Of a stretch of 64,000 nucleotides of DNA, positions 22,957 to 33,997 are shown one piece after another. How positions within the stretch are numbered: the stretch's first letter is position 1; each line of letters opens with the position of its first letter. The translations under genes were made by a program, and so were the position numbers. The notes under the pieces were generated by a model, which ran no database searches, was not told the DNA's origin, and worked only from the letters and a program-made list of their open reading frames with translations. Origin of the DNA: Lotus japonicus (taxonomy: Eukaryota > Streptophyta > Magnoliopsida > Fabales > Fabaceae); assembly GCF_012489685.1 (NCBI RefSeq), contig NC_080043.1, positions 36,781,127-36,845,126 of the forward strand. The letters are read 5' to 3'.

Positions 22957-24853
22957 ACAAAACTCCAATCCCAAAGTTTTTTTAAGATTAGATGACAAAA
23001 CGAAAAGCGAAAAATTCCTCCTCTACTAGGGCATGATCTCCTTCTTCTTCAGCGCCGCCACCATCTAGCCATGGAGGTGCGAAGGACGAATGCTCTGTTG
23101 CGTCAGGAGACGTTGAGGCAAAGGAAGACGAGGTGGAAGGGGTGAAGATAAAGGGTCGCACAAGAGTGGAGTGCCTTCTCCTGAGAGCTCTACGTTGTTC
23201 ATCGATGGCAACTCTGAAGCGGTTGGTTATCCTCATATTAGGGCTTTGTTTGCTCAAATTGAAAGGATAGGAAAGGTGTTTGTTCAACGTTATTGCAAGA
23301 TTGGCAGGAGGTTTCGATTTGGCTTCGTGCATTTCCTTTCGAGGGCCCATGCCGAGGCGGCGGTGCGGCGGCTTAACGGCTTCAAGGTGGGGGAACTCAC
23401 CTCTCGATTACGGTGGCGAGATATCCGTTAGTGAGGGATTCGTCTCCTCGGAAGCTGGATTTGGGGGTTTTAGTTTCTAAACAGAGTGATGCAGATTCCA
23501 AGTTGTAGAAGAAATTTGTTAAGGTTGTTAGGTTGACTCCTTCTTCTCTCTCTTGGCGTGATATCGTGGCCGACCATTATTGTTCGGTCCGTGATCGTGT
23601 CTTGCTGCCGGAGTAAGATTGATTTCTTACAAGTTTGCGGAGAAGGAGCGAGGAGGATAACAGTGTTCCATTGGCTTTTCTTTTTCTTGAGATTGAATCT
23701 GCTGGTCGTTCTTTGGAGGTCCACTTGTTTGGGTCGGAGACATTCAAGGTCCTAGACGATGATTTGTTCCCTGAATCTGCGCCTGGGATGGTCAGGGCGA
23801 GGACCTTTGCTGCTTAGTCTGGCGATGTGTTGGAAGACAGTGGTGTCGAGCTTCTTCGTCCTGCGTTGGATCAAAGCGTGTTTCCCCTACCACCACGACT
23901 CTGTTGTGATTGTACTATGAGTTTTTATGGGGTTTGTGAGCCTTATTCTCCTTTAAGCTGGGCTGCCCTGGTGAATCATGGCTTTGTTCGGTGGATTTGT
24001 GTAAAAAATCCCCTATTCAGAGTTACCTGTTTCGCCCCTGGTCGGGCTTTGCCTTGGGTAGTGGAGGATCCTTCCTAGTGGGCCAGAGTGAGGGAGGCTA
24101 TGAAGTCTATAATGGATGGGGCAAGCCTGTGCAATGATTCTGTTGACGTTATCACTGCACTTTCTTTGGAGGACGACGTGTGCAGGTCTACTGGTTTTCC
24201 TAGTGAAAGGGTTCGTCATGATCAGGGTTCTGATAGTGCTGATGTTTACAAGTTACCTAAGAGGCAAGGTCGTCCTAGAAAATCTGGTAGAGGTTCTTGT
24301 ACTTCTGATATTGGGATCGTTTCTAGAGAAGGGATTATCATCGGTAGTCACTCGGTGGTGCCTCCTCGTCCTCGAGGGCGACCCCAGAAGTTGAAGAAAT
24401 TAGGGCTTGAGTTGGATTTTGGGAGTTTTTCTTCTTCAGATCTTGTGTTGGCTGAATCGAGTAACTAGTTGATGATTGTTGAATCTCCGATTCCAAAGGG
24501 GCCTCCGGGGGTTATGACGAGGGCGAGGGCGGCTTTGGCCATTGGTATACGTTTTGGGATGGTTTATGATTTCTCTGATGAGGTTGCCCTTCATGGAATT
24601 GCCGAAAACATTAGGTCCCGTAGGTTGAGGCTTGATTGATTGTTTGGCCGCTTCCGGCGTGCTCAGGTCTGTTTATAGGAGTATGTTTTGGATGGTTTTT
24701 TGATGGGTTTGACTTGGATCTTTTTCTTTGGGGCTGTTTATTTCGTGTGTTGGTTAGCTTTTTGATGTATTAACCTTCATTCCCCATTTTATTTATTCCT
24801 ACTTGCTTCGTCAAGGAGTTTTTATATATTAATTCTATTTTGCTGTAAAAAAA
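22957..24853 (+). mobile_element. ORF1-only LINE copy with poly(A) and target duplication
   Basis: A 16-bp duplication, AACAATATAGGAAACA, lies at 22941-22956 and 24854-24869. The inserted DNA ends in an A-run just before the right copy, as expected for target-primed reverse transcription, and so is on the + strand. Inside there is only ORF1-like coding sequence followed by about 380 bp of 3' non-coding sequence; no endonuclease, reverse transcriptase or RNase H is present. It is thus a self-contained ORF1-only retroposon resembling the half-LINE (HAL1) type, here with a broken ORF1. Confidence 0.75.
23171..24468 (+). pseudogene. LINE ORF1 (RNA-binding protein), disrupted
   Basis: The first part (23171-23431) encodes an RRM-like fold: TLFIDGN as RNP2-like strand and RFGFVHF as RNP1, then AAVRRLNG. 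The frame then shifts. From 23635 to 24468 one frame is open apart from stops at 23815-23817 and 24076-24078. Its C-terminus has two AT-hook-like cores, QGRPRKSGRG and RPRGRPQK. RRM-type ORF1 proteins are typical of plant L1-like LINEs and package the RNA. At least one frameshift and two stops make this copy non-functional. Part of it (23432-23695) recurs at 28563-28826. Confidence 0.7.
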
Positions 24854-24869
24854 AACAATATAGGAAACA

Positions 24870-25284
24870 GACAACATACATTTCATTATGCAAAGTCTAA
24901 TCAACTGAAGATGTAACATTAGTCATAAAGGCGTGAGTTCTCATAAGTTGCTTGAAAATATGCTGGTATCAAGGAAGGACCTATTTTTAGATCAAGGACC
25001 TTAGAAATTAAATCATCATTTCTCCAACTTTTACACCCTTATTTTTCTAGTTACTTTATTTGATATGTACAACACGTTTCAGAGTTTGAGTAATTAGTTT
25101 GGTTTATGTGGTGAGAGAGGAAAAATGCAGTGTTTAACTAGGCTAGTGTATGATAAAAATTTGAGTATGATTTTATTTTTAATTTCATTCTAGAGATTAT
25201 TTAAAAAATATTACAAATGTATTTTTATTATAATATAAAAAGAAATTATTTTTAAAATAATCATTCAAACTAACAACTAAAGAG
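24870..25284. other. AT-rich intergenic stretch, nothing recognised
   Basis: No ORF, repeat ends or RNA-like structure were identified in this interval between the LINE copy and the solo LTR. Confidence 0.5.
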
Positions 25285-25289
25285 TAAAG

Positions 25290-25639
25290 TGGACAGGGCG
25301 AGACCCTCATACCCTAGAGGGACTCGCCCAGGGACAATGAAGATCGAATAAAGCGGAACCCGCCAGTGGCGAAGGAAAAGACTTAGGTAAGTTAGGGTCT
25401 CATCTAGGGTGATCACCAATGGCGGTCGAGATGTATAAGGGAATTGGGCCGAGTGCATTAAGGCCCAACTAGCCCCGTTAGTGAAAGAATTAAGGCTCCG
25501 TGTAACCTCCATATAAAAAGGGATTTTGACATCATTGTAAAGGACTTTGGCATTTTATCTAAAAGGATTAGATTATTACCCCACCCTCTTTGCTTGGGGT
25601 TTGAGGCCTATACCCTTTCTGAGTGTTCATCCCGGAACA
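25290..25639 (+). mobile_element. Small solo LTR (350 bp)
   Basis: It begins TGGACAGGGCGAG, ends GTTCATCCCGGAACA and is flanked by TAAAG at 25285-25289 and 25640-25644. A TATA box (TATAAAAAGG, about 25512) followed by TGTAAAGGACTTTGGCA parallels the LTRs of the element at 52745-55902, which have GTAAAGGACCTTTGGC at the equivalent place. It therefore belongs to a related family, inserted in the + orientation. Confidence 0.8.
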
Positions 25640-25719
25640 TAAAGAAATTTAATACAAACCTATAAAAAATTATTTAACGAAAATTTAATCTTAAATTAAT
25701 TTTAAATTACCAACATACC

Positions 25720-26590
25720 ATTGGTCTTAATTGGGTTAGCCAACATGGAGATCTGAGTCGTTGTCATGATCCTCATTGTATAAAACTGAAACATTAAATA
25801 TCATATCAAATCAAGATATAAGTAAAATGTGTTTTATGCATATAAAAAATTTGAAATTGTAGATATACCATCGATCTTCATCGGGGCTATCCAACGTGGC
25901 ATGCATGTGACACTTCTATGACTTGCTTTCAACCAAAAATGGAGTTTCATCTTTTGCCTTGCACCGTTAGTAATAGAACCATGGAGATCTGATTCGTCAT
26001 CATGAGATTAAACATTCCTATGCCAAATTTCTCTATCACAAATAAACAATGATTAGTACTGATTTCAAGGTTTTCTCCTTGTTGAATCACGATGCTCATG
26101 TAATAAAATTGAAACATAATATGTGAAATCAAATCAAGGCATATATAACATTATTTTTGCTAATAATTTCTTTTTGAAAATGAAATCTCGATTTCGATTT
26201 TACTTTTAAATTAATCTTATATTACAAATATACCACTGATATTCATCGAGGCTTGCTAGCGTGACATGCATGTGCCGCTTCTACGACTTGCTTTCAACAA
26301 ATAACGAAGTTCCACATTTTGCTTTACACCATTAGGTATGGTACAAAGGAGATCTGAGCCGCGGTGTGATAAAACATTTCTGCGATTTCCAGAAACCCTA
26401 TTTTTTTAGGAAATTAAAATTTCTCCAACACAAATAAATAAGAACTAAAATTGATTTAGGGATTTCTCTGTGATTAATCATGATCCTCATGATATATAGT
26501 TGAAACATAAACTGTGAAATCAAATTGAAACATCAGTAACGTTTTTTGGTATACAAATTTTTAAAAATGAAATATCAAATTTTATGAATG
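25720..26590. repeat. Three-copy diverged tandem array, about 364-bp period
   Basis: Two full copies run from about 25868 and 26232, each opening with ACCA...GAT.TTCATCG and containing GACTTGCTTTCAAC, CATGCATGTG, GGAGATCTGA and TGAAACATAA. A third, internally deleted copy lies at about 25718-25867. No ORF is conserved between copies. It could be a satellite-like remnant or a duplicated intergenic block. Confidence 0.75.
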
Positions 26591-26688
26591 ATCAAACAAA
26601 CCTTTCTGCAACGTCTTATTTTTGTAGTTCTTAATCACATGTGAATTTAGACAATTTTTGTGGAGAAATAAAGGGGAGAATGAGCACT

Positions 26689-27132
26689 AGTAGCGGATCC
26701 ATCGCCCGGCGACCCTATGCACTTGCCCGGGCTCCATGGCCTTACTTCGTTTTCAAATGTGGGCAGGACCGCTGGGGAATTTGAGGCACAGTCGTAGATA
26801 AAGAGAGGTGGATATTGAAGTCATGGAAGCAAAGGATGTAGACGCGATGGAAGCATAGAAATCGTCTCCATTAGCAAGCCAAACAAGAAAAAAAAGAGAA
26901 TTTGAAGAAGGCGCTGAGGCTGTTGTGTATAATGCGGCATTGTTCAACGAATAGACCTTAGGGTTTCATCTAAGTAATAGAACTTTTCACAATGGGCCAA
27001 CAATATCACTTTTTATTGTACATTTTTTCCCCTGCACACAAGCCCAATTTATAACTAACTGGGTTCACAATTTTTATTTTATATCACATAACTTATATAA
27101 ATAAAGAGATTGTTGACAAAAAATAAAAATAA

Positions 27133-27172
<40 letters not shown>

Positions 27173-27496
27173 AGACAAATCAAAACCTATATAAATAAAA
27201 ATGATATAATACTTTAACCTAAATGAAATTCTTTATGGGAAAATAATAATAAATAAATATTATTAGTATTGTGGTATATTTACTTAAATAATTATTATAT
27301 AAATTTAATTAGAACGAACCACTTGCGAACTGTCAGTGTATAGCCCCTCGTATCGAATACTTTATAGGTCACGTACCGCAAACCTTAACCTTAACTGCAA
27401 CTGCAATTTAAAACTTTGGGTCAAGCGTCAGGTGTGGGCAATTGGACTTAGACTTAACCTTGCACAGACTCCACAAAAATTCCGGCTCCGCCACTG
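26689..27496. mobile_element. Non-autonomous hAT element (808 bp)
   Basis: It is flanked by the 8-bp duplication ATGAGCAC at 26681-26688 and 27497-27504. The ends TAGTAGCGGATCC and, reverse complemented, CAGTGGCGGAGCC are hAT-type inverted repeats. The interior has no transposase; it holds a (TA)n run (about 27138-27166) and a 64-codon ORF on the minus strand without recognisable domain. It would depend on a transposase made elsewhere. Confidence 0.88.
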
Positions 27497-27504
27497 ATGA
27501 GCAC

Positions 27505-28255
27505 TTTTGGGGATGGTTACGTGTATAGTGTGTGGCCTTAATGGTGGGGTTTAGGTTGAGTAATGTTGCTTCAAAAAAAAAGACAACGAGATAAGGAAAA
27601 GAAAAAATGGGCCAGTCCGGCCCACAACAATGATGGGATCCAAGGAAGATAGATTCCTAGGGGATGTGAAGAGGAGAAGATATAAGGTATTTTATAGTTT
27701 CACATATATGATCATAGCCATTCAAATTTTTAATTTGGGTGATGCGTTGATGTACTAACTTTTTGGTGATGTGTCAATACTCTATTGGTCTCTCGCCTAG
27801 TCTTTTCTCCTTGTATCACCTTTTCCTATCACTCCTCTAGGGTTATCAATTCTACGACCATAGTCATTTAAAATTTCAACTATATTAATGGTTTCTTTTT
27901 TGTGATCCATCTATGTCGTAGAATTTTGGTGATGTGTTGATGCCCTATTGGTCCATCCTCTACTCTTTACATATTTATATATAGTCTACTTTTATTATTG
28001 TTCATATTATATAAAAAATTTACATGATAAATACCCTCAAATGAAAATTTGACATGAAACTATTTTTATACTAAAAATAATAAATTATTATATTTAACAT
28101 AAATTTAGTATTTTTTGGTTACTTAAATATTAAAATTTAGTACCTATATGAAAATACTTACATATTAAAATTTATAGAAAATAGCCCTCCATATTATCAA
28201 AAAAATATTAATAGAAAATGTATCTCTTAATATAATTTAACTAATTATTTCCAAC
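27505..28255. other. AT-rich intergenic stretch
   Basis: It contains an internal repeat of TTTTGGTGATGTGT...TATTGGTC(T/C) (about 27760-27795 and 27922-27955). No coding sequence or element ends were recognised. Confidence 0.5.
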
Positions 28256-29020
28256 TATTTCAATATTACACCCACTGTTTGGAGTGTGTGGAGACGCTTA
28301 TGGATGGACAGTACGAGCGTTATGTTCATGCCAGTGATTTTGCGGATGTTTAACACTTGTTGGACCGGGATTGGGAGATTCAGCTTAGACATATTTTTCG
28401 GGAAGCTAATGGTCCTGCAGATTGCCTTGCTGAGATGGGTGTTTCTGCTCAGTGTGCGTTCACTGTTCTTGAGGATCCTCCTGACCAGGTTATCCTGTTA
28501 ATCTTTCAGAATGCTCTAGGGGTGTAGTTTTTTGCTTGTTTTTTTAATTTTCCGATGTAAGGGAGGGATTCGTCTCCTCGGAAGCTGGATTTGGGGGTTT
28601 TAGTTCCAAAACAGAGTGATGCAGATTCCAAGTTGCAGAATAAATTAGTTAAGGTTGTTCGGTTGACTCCTTCTTCTCTCTCTTGGCGTGATATCGTGGC
28701 CGACCATTATTGTTCGGTCCGTGATCGTGTCTTACTGTCGGAGTAAGATTGGTTTCTTACAAGTTTGGGGAGAGGGAGCGAGGAGGATAACGGTGTTCCA
28801 TTGGCTTTTCTTTTTCCTGAGATTGACAGATTCAACTTAGACATATTTCTCGGGAAGCTAATGGTCCTGCAGATTGCCTTGCTGAGATTGGTATTTCTGC
28901 TCAGTGTGCATTCACTGTTCTTGAGGATCCTCCTGATCAGGTTATCCTGTTAATCTTTCAAAATGCTCTAGGGGTGTAGTTTTTTGCTTGTTTTTTAATT
29001 TTATGATGTAACAAACAAAA
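28256..29020 (+). mobile_element. Scrambled LINE fragments: 3' end, ORF1 piece, 3' end
   Basis: The segment 28370-28560 encodes, with frame changes, the C-terminal LINE RNase H sequence HIFREANGPADCLAEMG and then a 3' UTR. At 28563-28826 a piece nearly identical to ORF1 at 23432-23695 is attached. It is fused at about 28826 to a second copy of the RNase H end and 3' UTR (28826-29015), which closes with an AACAAACAAAACAAAA tail. The order 3' end - ORF1 - 3' end cannot come from one normal insertion and implies an internally deleted LINE placed next to another LINE end. Confidence 0.7.
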
Positions 29021-30770
29021 CAAAATCTACCGATAAACCATTTTAAAATTAGTCCACCCTAACAAAATAAAATTACCAAACAAGGACTTCTCTCTAACAT
29101 AAACCCTCTGACCTCTCTCTTCTCATTGTCTACATCTGGAACCTGTAGGGTGGCCGTCACGCCGCCTCCTTGCGCGGCGGAAACCCCTCTTCTGAACCTT
29201 CCTCCCTTCTTCTGTTCACGGTTCCTCTCCTTCCTCCAGCTAGGCTTAGATCCAACTTTCGTGGTGCTCGCGGTTTCAAGGACTTCCTCTCTATGCCTCC
29301 GGCATCTCTTACGACGGTTGTGGTCGCCCTTGACCGCGGGAGAACACCGACTTCTTCTCTTCCCCGCTGCTGCTCACCAATCTTCTCGTTGTGCTATGTC
29401 CTCGTATCTTGCTTTCGTTGGTTTTCTTCGCCTTCCAAGGCATCACCGGTGCTTCTCCTGGCTCCTTGCACCGTCGTAGCTCGCCCTTGCTTCATGATTG
29501 CTACGGATCTGGTGTTCTTGGGGTTTGTTGTTGCAGGGTTTTGGGTTTTGTCCATGGTGAGTATGTTATTGGGTTGGTGGGTCTTCGGAACAGCAGAGCT
29601 GTGGATTGAGGCTGAAGGTGGTGGTTGTTGGTGGCGTTTACTCGGTTTGGCCATCTCTGGATGGGTTTGGGCTGTTTTGGTTCTTTGCAAGACGTTGACG
29701 GTGGCGCTTCTTGAAGTGGATTTTTGAGTTTGGTCATCTTCTATGTCGTGTGGGTTAAGCGAACGACATAGAGGCTATGGTTCCCTTCCGGCCTCAACCT
29801 TTTTTCTTGACAAACGTTGCGGTGGAGGTGGTCTGGTGGTTGTGCTGGGGCTGATTGTTGCTCTCTCACCAGGCTTCTTATCGTTTCGTGTTTGTATCTT
29901 TTTATCTTTGTATGTTTCTTTAGGTTCTAGGTAGCAGCTCTTATGGCACTTGTGGGTTTTTCTGTGGGTCTTTTGATTTGTGTGGCTGGGATGAGTCTTT
30001 ATTTTCTAATAGGGAATTATCCTTGCTGCGTAGATGCTAGGTTTTTTGTTAGGTCTTTGTGCTTCCCATTCGGGTTTTAAAAGGGTATTGGTAGGTTGTT
30101 TGTCGTAAAATTAGTTCACCCTATAACAACCCCGCCACTTGGCGAGTTATAAGGTAACAATAGAGTTTGTTAGACTATGGTTTCTCTTGTACTTATATAG
30201 TTTTTTAAAAATTGGGAGACATATATTCAACCACAAAAGCTAGCTGGAGAGTTGAGGTTTGCACTACCTTTAAAAGACTATATATCTATGCTCTATCTCT
30301 TGCTAATGTGAGACTTTTAACACACTCGCTCACGTTCAAAACTAAACAAACTGGAACATGAAATCAACAACAACGGGTGGCCCAAATATGCGAGGTCTCC
30401 ACAACAAACAATAAATGAATATAGGATAGATTCTGATACCATATTAGAAATTGGGAGGTCTATACTCGACCACAAAAGATAACTCAAGAGTTGAGGTTTG
30501 CACTACCGTTATAAATGTTATTTATATTCTATCTCTAGCCAATGCAAGACTTCTAACATAGCTCAATTTTAATAGTTATCTTATATTCTTTTTTAATCTA
30601 ATGAAATCATATTAGCTCTTAAGTTTATTTCAATTCTCTAAATTCAACAGTTATAAAAAAAAAATTCTACTTTATTAAAACTTGGATGATAAAAGAATTA
30701 AATTGCAGTTCTTATCTAGTAATCAAATCCAAACCAAACTTATTCTTATCCAGTCGAATTAAATTTAATA
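29020..30770. repeat. Duplicated intergenic block, copy 2, with two insertions
   Basis: The pieces 29020-29070, 30110-30200 and 30555-30770 together match 21045-21365. The first gap is the retroposed insertion. The second (30201-30554) holds a repeat of its own: AAATTGGGAG, ACCACAAAAG and GAGTTGAGGTTTGCACTACC at 30211-30325 and again at 30448-30560. Confidence 0.7.
29071..30109. mobile_element. Probable retroposed insertion with about 21-bp target duplication
   Basis: Copy 1 of the duplicated block (21045-21365) is continuous here, while copy 2 has about 1.04 kb inserted. The junctions repeat TAAAATTAGTCCACCCTA (29050-29067) and TAAAATTAGTTCACCCTA (30106-30123). The insert is GC-rich on its left half with several overlapping ORFs on both strands, none with a recognised domain, and contains a GT/TTG-rich 3' part. 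A long target duplication suggests LINE-mediated retroposition, but no clear poly(A) tail is seen. Confidence 0.5.
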
Positions 30771-31680
30771 TGACAGGACTCTACTTAAGTCACTTTTCAT
30801 ATTAGTCATGACATTTCTTTTAGGAGAAAAGTTTCAGTCAAATTTCGCAAGCCATATATTATTATATGCTCTGTTTTCATCTAAATGTGTGTTAACTGAA
30901 TCTTGTAAGCATTTTCCTTTGTTTCTTAATAATATATGCAGCAAATTTTCAACGTGTTTTTACTCTATATCAAAATGTGGTTTGTTTTGGTCTAGAAATA
31001 TGATTAATTACGATAGAGCTGAGAGCATACCTCACGTGGCACGTATAAAACTCCCTTTTAATCCTTAATTCCTTATTTAGAAAATCATGTGTCAACATCA
31101 AAATGCTTGCCCAAATGAGAATGACCCCATGTCATTACAGTTTACCTAATATTTCTTTTTATATCTATGCAATACTAACTTTACTTAAGTTAAATTAAAT
31201 TTGTGAGTAAAAAAAATAATTAAAATTATACATATGTTTTTTTGCACAATATGTTTCTGATTTGCCATATGCGGCCTATCATGGAAACTTTCTTTTGGCA
31301 TCATTATGAAATAAAGTATCATAATCAGATTAATATAAAGACGAAAAAGCAAAGAATCAAGGATATATCAAGGAAAAGCAAAGATTTTGTATGCTCAAGT
31401 CGTTATCCACTTATCCGAATGTGTGAGAATCAGAAATGGAGAGGAATGCCACGTATGTGATAAGAATGATGACATTTTTATCAATATGTGATAATTGATG
31501 AATGGACATATATGCTCCAATCCATGCCTCTGTTGACTTCTTTACAAGCCAAAATCAATAACTTTATATGTTTCCAAAACTTCGTACCGGATAGTTTATA
31601 TGACTATTTATTGGAACATATACTCCATGTTTTCTATCTTTTAGTTGTTTTTAATTCATTTAATTAGGATTAGCTGTTAA
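30771..31680. other. Intergenic stretch, no gene recognised
   Basis: It is AT-rich with two ORFs of 72-86 codons that have no recognisable domains, promoter or conserved context. Confidence 0.5.
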
Positions 31681-31977
31681 CTTTCTATTTTTCAGGGAAA
31701 GCTCATAATTTTTTGTTGAAAAGCAAAAATTGAATTATCAAAGAAACTTGAGAGCAAGCTCTCAAGATATAAGAGCAATTGCATAAGTAGCATTAATAAA
31801 AAGGATGTCAGGCACCACCGGCGCTAAAGTCTAAACCTGAAAGAAACAAGCAAAAATCATATCACAACCCATCCAGAAAGCTCTACATAAAACTTCTAGA
31901 CCAATGATCAAAGCTAACAAATAAAATATGAAGATAAAGGCAACTAGGACCCAACCACACAAGAAACCTAAGGCCAA
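31681..31977 (-). mobile_element. LINE 3' part, separated from its ORF2 by the Sirevirus
   Basis: It flanks the Sirevirus on the side away from the ORF2 remnant at 44084-46270, and the CACAC duplication shows that the two flanks were once contiguous. It is non-coding and contains a near-perfect inverted repeat, CTTGAGAG-CAAG-CTCTCAAG (31747-31766), close to its 3' end on the minus strand. Confidence 0.6.
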
Positions 31978-31982
31978 CACAC

Positions 31983-33193
31983 TGAAGGTATGAAAAACGG
32001 TAGAAAGGGGGGGTTTGAATAACGTTTTCAGAACAAAACTTCCACCTTAAAGATTTTGACAAATCTTTCGAGAACTTAAGTGCTAAAGATAAGAGATAGA
32101 AAAGCACACAAGGATTTTATCCTGGTTCACTTGATAAATCACTCAAGCTACTCCAGTCCACCCGTTAAGGTGATTTCTTCCTTCTTAGAATGAAGGCAAT
32201 CCACTAATCAGGTAAGAGTTACAACTGCACTTGAAACCTACAAGTGACTAACAATTACACTGACTTAGCTCACACTAAGATTCACTCTCTTAGTCTTCTC
32301 TAGGATCCGATCAACCTTGATCTCCTAAAGGAACTAAACAAACTGTTTATCAAAGAATTGTTTACAAGAGATTTGCTTCTAAAAAGCTAATAGTAAACAC
32401 AATGAATTTCAGATGAAAGAAAGCTTAGAATATTTTGAATATGTCTTGCGCGTATATGTTTCTTTTTTCTTGCCGCTTCTTTCAATCTTCAGCCTCTATA
32501 TATACTCCAAGGATTAGGGTTGAGCGTTGCATGGGAAATGCTACCGTTGGAGGGTAGTTCTGGAAAATCCAGCTTCTGCTGTGGCTGAGAACGTTAGGTA
32601 GGTCGTCAGGAAGGTACACTTGCTTTTGTACTTGGATAGCGACTTGACCTTTTAACCTAGGAGACTTCTGATCAGGGGAATACTTCATATTGGAACTTGT
32701 GAAGCCGGTTGATCAGAGTCAGAGGGAAAGCACAGATCCTCTGACCATTGTATCTTCTGATTCTGAACTCAGAGGGAAGAACATGGCCTTCAGAGTTTCT
32801 TGCTTCTGGACTTCAGAGTTTCCACTATTCAGCTTCTGGATCTTCAGAGTCTTCTACACCATCAGAACATCTGAACCTTCAGTGTTTCTTGGTTATCAGA
32901 ACTTCTGGATCTTCAGAGCTTCTAGCGACTGAGTCCACATCAGAGTTTGTATAGCTTCAGAACTTCTGAAGCTTTTCCACTGTTCATACTGAACATGGTG
33001 AATGCGAAAGCGTTGCTTGGGTTACCCTTTATACACAGTGCTTCTGATTTGTGTGAGATTGAGTTGAGGTCAGAGCCTGTAAATAGCACACTCAGAAAAA
33101 CACGTTAGAGTACCACAATTGTTCATATCAAAAGGTTAACTTGTAATCATCAAAACATAGAGTTGTACTACTAGATCAAAACTTGATCTTACA
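31983..33193 (-). repeat. 3' LTR of the complete Sirevirus
   Basis: On the minus strand it begins TGTAAGATCAAG and ends CATACCTTCA. It differs from the other LTR at about 31999 (G versus A on +) and at 32555 (T versus C on +). The TATA box reads TATATATAG on the minus strand (32496-32504). Multiple TCTGA/TCAGA motifs fill the U3 part. Confidence 0.95.
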
Positions 33194-33195
33194 AT

Positions 33196-33748
33196 CTCCC
33201 CCTTTTTGATGATGACAAAACTAAGATTTTTGATGAACAATTCTTAAACATTAAACTGAATTCACTCAGAGTTTAGAGATATAGATTAAGACTTATCCTG
33301 ATGTGAATAGTTTATCTTGCTCATTCTGAATTCAAGTCACTGCTTGATTCTGAGCTTAGCTCCCCCTGAATCTAATACTTGATGAAAACGTTAGTAAAGT
33401 CTAGATTCTGAGCTAAAAAATATAAGAGTTCAGAGTGAAAAGCTTATGACATAGATGAAAAACGAATAATCAGAGCGCATAAGTGATCAGAGTCAGGGAC
33501 AAGGTATCAGAGTCTTGGGTATCAGAGTCAACTTAGAATCACTTCAGAAGAAGTGAAATGTATTCCTTGTATTTGCCCAGTGACACATCTATGGTCATGA
33601 AGGTGGAACTCTTAAAATCTCCAAAAGAAAAATAAGTCACACTAACACATCTTACAAATCAAAAACTGGGTTTACTCCCCCTTTTTGTCATAAGCAAAAA
33701 GCTTGGGGTGTGAAAAACTTAGCTTGAAGTACAAGGTACTCCCCCTTA
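33196..33748 (-). promoter_or_regulatory. Polypurine tract and upstream additional PPT-like copies
   Basis: On the minus strand AAAAAGGGGGAGAT abuts the 3' LTR at 33194-33207 and is the plus-strand primer site. Further copies lie upstream at 33359-33367 (CAGGGGGAGCT), 33675-33686 (CAAAAAGGGGGAGT) and 33738-33748 (CTAAGGGGGAGT). Multiplied PPTs near the 3' LTR are a known signature of Sireviruses. Confidence 0.8.
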
Positions 33749-33936
33749 GAGAAGGTCTAAGTTTAAAAGAAAATGAAAACGATGTAAGAATCAGAGTTAG
33801 GCGAAAATAAATAGAAGAGTTAATGCAAGGGATGAACGTTTACCACCGGTCAAGTGAGTAAATAGAAGGGTCAGTTACCAAGAACTTAAACTCGAGAAAC
33901 TGTAAGAGCATTAACTTTCAGAGAGAAAGTGAAGCC

Positions 33937-33945
33937 TATAAAAAG
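33937..33945 (+). promoter_or_regulatory. TATA box of the opposite-strand ORF
   Basis: TATAAAAAG on the + strand, 61 bp before the ATG at 33998. The spacing leaves room for a start site near 33970 and a leader of about 30 nt. Confidence 0.5.
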
Positions 33946-33997
33946 CGTTGGAGAGAAAGGTAAGCTTCACACCTCGAATAATTTTCAGTAAGAAAAA

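Noticed and set aside
29170..29727. 185-codon + strand ORF and overlapping 117-, 98- and 78-codon ORFs
   Set aside because: Open frames occur on both strands because the segment is GC-rich; no domain, and it lies inside a probable retroposed insertion.
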